9,304 nt of DNA from Litorivivens sp041625495. Its GTDB lineage: Bacteria; Pseudomonadota; Gammaproteobacteria; Pseudomonadales; Spongiibacteraceae. Shown here in pieces: positions 5,713-9,304 of this stretch. How positions within the stretch are numbered: the stretch's first letter is position 1; every line of letters begins with the position of its first letter. Made by a program: the position numbers and the translations under genes. The stretch is taken from assembly GCF_041625495.1 (NCBI RefSeq), contig NZ_JBFJTH010000147.1:1-9304 (forward strand), in the 5' to 3' direction. The notes beneath the pieces were generated by a model. That model searched no databases. It saw only the letters and a program-made list of their open reading frames with translations, and was not told the DNA's origin.

Positions 5713-7077
5713 CTAATCTCGGAGAAAGTCTGCGATTTCAAAGGCCAGTTCCAGCACCTGGTCGGCGTTCAAGCGCGGATCACATTGCGTCTGATAGCAC
5801 TTGGCCAGATCAGCATCTGAAATCTGATAAGCACCGCCGGTACACTCGGTGACATGCTGCCCGGTCATCTCCAGATGGATACCGCCGGGATGCACCGATT
5901 CACTCTCAAGAATGCCAAAGAACTGCTTTATTTCTGACAGGATTCGATCAAACGAACGCGTCTTGAAACCACTGGAGGCTTTCACCGTATTTCCGTGCAT
6001 GGGATCGCAGGACCACACCACCTGCCGACCTTCGCGTTTCAGGGCCGCCGCGAGGGCCGGCAAGGTTTTCGAAATTCCATCACTTCCCATACGGCTAATC
6101 AGCGTAAGTCGGCCAGGCTCATTCTTCGGGTTCAGCACATCTACCAAACCAAGTAATTCATCGACCTGCATGGATGGCCCCACTTTCACCCCTACAGGGT
6201 TTTCTATACCCCGAAAGAATTCCACGTGAGCACCATCGAGCTGCCGGGTTCGCTCTCCAATCCAAACCATATGGGCCGATGAGTCATACCATCCTCCAGT
6301 TGCCGGATTTTGGCGCGTTAACGCCTCTTCATAGGGCAACAACAGTGCTTCGTGTGACGTAAAGAACTCGGTCTGACCCAGCGCAGGATGACTTTGACTG
6401 TTGATTCCGCAGACTTCCATAAACGACAGCGCATCCTGGATAGTGCGCGCCATCTGCTCGTAGCGCTCACGCAGCGGGTTGTTTTCCAGAAAGCTCAAAT
6501 TCCATTGATGCACCTGGTGAAGATCAGCCTGCCCACCGCCGATAAATGCCCGCAGCAGGTTGAGTGTGTTAGCCGACTGGTTATAAGCCATTATCATACG
6601 ATCCGGGTCAGGCTCGCGGCTGCGCTCATCGAAGGCTGGAGCGTTGATATTGTCTCCACGATAGCTGGGCAAACTTTTATCATCCCGCTCCTCCATATCT
6701 GACGAGCGCGGCTTGCCAAACTGCCCGGCGATACGGCCAACCTTTAACACTGGACGACGTCCCGCATACGTCAGCACAATCGCCATCTGCAGCAAGACAT
6801 TGAACGTGCTGCGTACAGAGTCGATCGAAAAGTCCGAAAAGCTTTCAGCGCAATCCCCCCCCTGTAGAAGAAATGCCTCTCCCTGAGCCACGCGGGCTAG
6901 CCGATCTCGCAGTGAAGCAACTTCATTGGGTAATACCAAGGGCGGCATTGACGTCAATTGCGACTCAACTCGCTGCAGTGCATCGAGGTCACGGTATCCT
7001 GGCTGCTGCAAGGCAAGCTTTTGCCGCCAGCTGGCGCGTTCCCATTCACCGTCCAATCGTTTGTTTTCTGTTTTCAT
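5713..7077 (-). CDS. Class II 3-deoxy-D-arabino-heptulosonate 7-phosphate (DAHP) synthase
   Basis: It condenses phosphoenolpyruvate with erythrose 4-phosphate, the first step of the shikimate pathway. The protein is class II (plant/mycobacterial type), not the E. coli AroF/G/H type, and about 454 residues is normal for the class. The metal-binding cysteine is in LLQGGDCAESF (near residue 76). Phosphate and substrate motifs follow: KVGRIAGQFGKPRS (111-124), GVKVGP (295-300) and WSCDPMHGNT (354-363, metal His). The C-terminal HPGGIHLEMTGQHVTEC block (395-411) carries the metal Glu, and QCDPRLN (430-436) the metal Asp. The active site is complete. The ATG at 7077 is preferred; an in-frame GTG at 7098 would add seven residues but has no better ribosome site. 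It lies 25 nt after the MATE gene and 12 nt before the DUF554 gene. Naming of class II genes varies (aroF, aroG, phzC), so no symbol is given. Confidence 0.94.
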   Translation of the reverse strand: MKTENKRLDGEWERASWRQKLALQQPGYRDLDALQRVESQLTSMPPLVLPNEVASLRDRLARVAQGEAFLLQGGDCAESFSDFSIDSVRSTFNVLLQMAIVLTYAGRRPVLKVGRIAGQFGKPRSSDMEERDDKSLPSYRGDNINAPAFDERSREPDPDRMIMAYNQSANTLNLLRAFIGGGQADLHQVHQWNLSFLENNPLRERYEQMARTIQDALSFMEVCGINSQSHPALGQTEFFTSHEALLLPYEEALTRQNPATGGWYDSSAHMVWIGERTRQLDGAHVEFFRGIENPVGVKVGPSMQVDELLGLVDVLNPKNEPGRLTLISRMGSDGISKTLPALAAALKREGRQVVWSCDPMHGNTVKASSGFKTRSFDRILSEIKQFFGILESESVHPGGIHLEMTGQHVTECTGGAYQISDADLAKCYQTQCDPRLNADQVLELAFEIADFLRD

Positions 7078-7102
7078 TAATCCAAAATTCTCTATCACAC
7101 TT

Positions 7103-8446
7103 TCACAAAGGCACGGCCTTGGCGTGATACCGCAACAGCCGAAGCGACAAAAGACTAACCTTCAATAGATAATCCGCCACCATCGTGGCGAAAAGGTAAT
7201 TTACATGCCAATCCAGTGCCACCACCCCGGCACCAAGGGCAAGGCGCAAACCTATACCCGCCAATGTCGATATCAGCGGAAAGCGAGTGTCCCCCATTCC
7301 GCGCAACACCCCACTAATCGAGCTTTCGACAGCAATCAGAGGCAGCAAAGCCGCGAGGATTTGTACAAAAGGGGTCGCGTATGCCGCGACCACCGGATCA
7401 TCCACCATCATAGCTGACAAGGACGACGCGAATATGCCCGCGGGCAATCCGAGCAATGCGAGCGCCGCGACACTGAGCACCACACTTCTCCAGGCCACCG
7501 TACGCACCAGATCTGGTCGACCGGTGCCTAGGCACTGCCCGGCGATACTCGATCCGGCGAGACTGAAGCCGAAACCGACCACAAATATGACTGCGAGCAA
7601 GGAAATTGCCAACCCAAATGCGGCAAAGGCCTCTGTGCCGTAGTGTGCCACATAGGCTAAAAAGACAATCATACTGCCATGGATAATGACCTGCTCAAGG
7701 GTCGCAGGAATTGCGATTTGCAGAAGATGCCTGCCTTGCCGAAGGCTGGGTGTTGGGCGAGGCCCACTAATAAAGCGGTATCGATTGCGCCACCAGCGCA
7801 TCCCGAATAGTGAGAAAGCCAACAGCGGCGCTATACCGCCGCCCAGCGCAACCCCTACTACTCCCCAGGCCGGGAAACCGAAAAGGCCCCGCGCTAGCAC
7901 CAGGCTCAGGACAATATTGAGTACACAACTGATGACCGAAAAACGCATTGGGGTGCGGGCATCCCCCGTGGCCCGAAACGCGGAGCTGAGGAGGACCACT
8001 ACAGCGTAAATCGGGTTAAAGGCCAGCATTACCCAGAGGAACAAAGTCAGACTATCTGCCGCTTCGCCCTCAAGCCCGAATAAGCTTGCAATTGGCCGCG
8101 CAAAAACCACCCCAAGCAGCAAGGTCACCAGCGAGATTGCCACTCCGAGATAGAGCGATTGCCAAGTCCAGCGCGCCGCCTGCATAGGCCCACTGCGCCC
8201 CCAGGAGCGGGCCACCAGTGCCGTTGTCGCGACGGAAATCCCCAGCAACAGGGCCTGCACCAAGACAAAGATGCGATGGCCGGAAGTGACTGCAGCAATA
8301 CTTGCCGCCCCGTCATCCGATACTATTTTGACGTAGGCAAGACCTACACTGGAGAACAGAATATTGGTAATGATCGCCGGCCAGGCGAGTTCCCAAATCT
8401 GCCGATAAGAAACGGACGTTGGGCGTTTTGGCACGATACCAGGCAC
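7103..8446 (-). CDS. MATE family multidrug/metabolite efflux transporter
   Basis: This is a 447-residue inner-membrane protein with about twelve hydrophobic segments in two similar halves, the usual MATE size and layout. Such proteins export cationic drugs, dyes or secondary metabolites in exchange for Na+ or H+. Family features include WPAIITNILFSSVGLAYVKI in the first segment, SAFRATGDARTPMRFSVIS at the end of the first half, and the equivalent GVLRGMGDTRFPLISTLAG in the second half; such repeated GD-TR/P loops are typical. IAIPATLEQVIIHGSMIVF begins the second half. The substrate cannot be told from sequence. The GTG at 8446 has GGAGG (8455-8451) 4 nt upstream; a GTG four codons later is possible. 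It is the first gene of the unit with DAHP synthase and the DUF554 protein, and a link to export of an aromatic product is only a guess. Confidence 0.92.
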   Translation of the reverse strand: MPGIVPKRPTSVSYRQIWELAWPAIITNILFSSVGLAYVKIVSDDGAASIAAVTSGHRIFVLVQALLLGISVATTALVARSWGRSGPMQAARWTWQSLYLGVAISLVTLLLGVVFARPIASLFGLEGEAADSLTLFLWVMLAFNPIYAVVVLLSSAFRATGDARTPMRFSVISCVLNIVLSLVLARGLFGFPAWGVVGVALGGGIAPLLAFSLFGMRWWRNRYRFISGPRPTPSLRQGRHLLQIAIPATLEQVIIHGSMIVFLAYVAHYGTEAFAAFGLAISLLAVIFVVGFGFSLAGSSIAGQCLGTGRPDLVRTVAWRSVVLSVAALALLGLPAGIFASSLSAMMVDDPVVAAYATPFVQILAALLPLIAVESSISGVLRGMGDTRFPLISTLAGIGLRLALGAGVVALDWHVNYLFATMVADYLLKVSLLSLRLLRYHAKAVPL

Positions 8447-8489
8447 TGCGCCTCCACCCCCTCGGTTAAGCTCTTCGAATTAATTCATC

Positions 8490-8517
8490 ATTATACACCT
8501 GCAGGAACGGCTATTAA
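8490..8517 (-). promoter_or_regulatory. Predicted promoter of the MATE-DAHP synthase-DUF554 unit
   Basis: A perfect TATAAT (8495-8490 on the minus strand) lies in the 77-nt gap after putA. A weak -35, TTAATA (8517-8512), is 16 bases upstream. The start would be near 8483, giving a leader of about 37 nt before the GTG at 8446. The -35 overlaps the putA 3' hairpin. Confidence 0.45.
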
Positions 8518-8525
8518 CAGCCGTT
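8506..8525 (-). other. Hairpin across the putA stop codon
   Basis: On the minus strand AACGGCT (8525-8519) pairs perfectly with AGCCGTT (8512-8506) around a 6-base loop. Two bases of the putA TAA stop (8526-8524) lie inside the stem. It is followed by CCTGCAGG rather than a T-run, so if it ends or stabilises the putA mRNA it is not a classical intrinsic terminator. Confidence 0.4.
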
Positions 8526-9304
8526 ATACCGCCTCAACGGCAGCGCGGATTGGATCACCCTCAGTCAACGTCATCAACGACGCATTTCCGCCCGCAGCAG
8601 TGGTATTGATCGTGACGGTTTTTTCGAGCACAAAGCGCTGCAGATAGAACCGCCCCGGTTCTTCGCAAATGAAACACGCCAAAGCCCCTTGCCGTTGCGC
8701 CAGCGTTCGCGCAATGGTTGAATTCAATGGATGCGAGGGCAAGGTCAGCACACCTTGCACCTTCGCATCGAGCAACACCGCGCTCAACTGCTCTTCCTTC
8801 ACTTCAGGCTTCAGACTACATGCCTTCAGGGCAGACTCCGGCAGAGTCTTCTGCAAATGTTCGACTAGCGCTGCCGGCGCATGCACATCCAGGCGATTGC
8901 CGGCGACCATGGCTGTCGAAATCGCTGCGCATGCCTGCTCAGCGCAATCCTGTTCGTCGAACAACGCCACCAATCGGCCTCGCGGCTCTAGATGCAAGGT
9001 ATTGGATTCGCCTGTTGGCCCGGGCAGCGCGATGGCCGCCAACTGTTCTCTACCCGTCGCCAGAAATTCTGCCCAATCAAGATCAGTGCTCGCGTTACAA
9101 CGAACCAGACGCTTCAAATAATGGGGGCCACCTGCTTTGGGTCCGGTGCCTGACAACCCGCGACCACCGAAGGGTTGCACGCCTACGACCGCTCCAATCA
9201 TGTCGCGGTTAACGTAAACATTACCGACCTGAGCACGCCGCGCGATACGATCAGCGGCGCCCTGAATGCGACTATGCACCCCTAGCGTAAGACCAAAGCC
9301 ACAG
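8524..9304 (-). CDS. putA: Trifunctional PutA proline dehydrogenase / P5C dehydrogenase, C-terminal part
   Basis: This is the last 259 or so residues of PutA, which oxidises proline to glutamate through a flavin proline dehydrogenase domain and an NAD-dependent pyrroline-5-carboxylate dehydrogenase domain. The frame is open through the right edge (CGFGLTLGVHSRIQG), so the N-terminal domains are outside. Visible parts are the end of the aldehyde dehydrogenase domain, with GNVYVNRDMIGAVVGVQPFG and RGLSGTGPKAGGPHYLKRL (about residues 27-65 of the fragment). The C-terminal domain of long PutAs follows, with LPGPTGESNTL and the terminal TAAGGNASLMTL motif. Similar segments occur at the end of E. 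coli PutA, where the C-terminal domain completes the substrate channel. No DNA-binding or autorepressor part can be assessed here. It ends TAA at 8524, 77 nt before the MATE gene. Confidence 0.95.
   Translation of the reverse strand, partial: CGFGLTLGVHSRIQGAADRIARRAQVGNVYVNRDMIGAVVGVQPFGGRGLSGTGPKAGGPHYLKRLVRCNASTDLDWAEFLATGREQLAAIALPGPTGESNTLHLEPRGRLVALFDEQDCAEQACAAISTAMVAGNRLDVHAPAALVEHLQKTLPESALKACSLKPEVKEEQLSAVLLDAKVQGVLTLPSHPLNSTIARTLAQRQGALACFICEEPGRFYLQRFVLEKTVTINTTAAGGNASLMTLTEGDPIRAAVEAV

Noticed and set aside
1..9304. CRISPR arrays, tRNA or rRNA genes, insertion sequences
   Set aside because: No regularly spaced direct repeats, tRNA-like cloverleaf or transposase motifs were seen by eye on either strand; no database scan was possible.

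Overview
The window reads as chromosomal DNA of a free-living gammaproteobacterium of moderate GC. The basis is resemblance recalled from memory: the threonine aldolase and the proline catabolic protein look very like Pseudomonas and E. coli members, and a class II DAHP synthase and a leucine-type dehydrogenase are present. Genus is not resolvable by eye. Every convincing gene lies on the minus strand, so the text follows the direction of transcription, from high to low coordinates.

Layout. (1) 9304-8524: the C-terminal part of a trifunctional PutA proline dehydrogenase/P5C dehydrogenase, cut by the right edge. (2) 8446-4966: a tight three-gene unit consisting of a MATE family exporter, a class II DAHP synthase (first step of aromatic synthesis) and a DUF554 membrane protein. 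A perfect TATAAT box lies just upstream. (3) 4867-4740: an unusual leader with nested complementary segments, the outermost of which would pair with the Shine-Dalgarno of the next gene. (4) 4732-1278: an amino-acid and peptide catabolic unit, namely a Leu/Val/Phe dehydrogenase, a low-specificity threonine aldolase (ltaE) and a COG1228-type metal-dependent hydrolase resembling Xaa-Pro dipeptidases. (5) 1277-1095: intergenic DNA with two GC-rich hairpins. (6) 1094-1: a hipBA-type toxin-antitoxin locus with a promoter buried in a nested palindrome. The HipA kinase runs off the left edge before its catalytic residues.

How the genes fit together. PutA, the dehydrogenase, ltaE and the dipeptidase-like enzyme all feed on amino acids or peptides (proline, branched-chain or aromatic amino acids, threonine/glycine, and possibly Xaa-Pro dipeptides). 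The region therefore looks like a peptide-utilisation neighbourhood interrupted by the DAHP synthase unit. The hipBA locus is a self-contained accessory module. Co-function is inferred from proximity only.

The best candidate for something undescribed is the leader before the leucine-type dehydrogenase: an 8-bp outer pairing over the ribosome binding site, three nested inner pairings, a possible H-type pseudoknot, and CCTGAT/ATCAGG segments that could pair in competing ways. No known riboswitch class was recognised in it.
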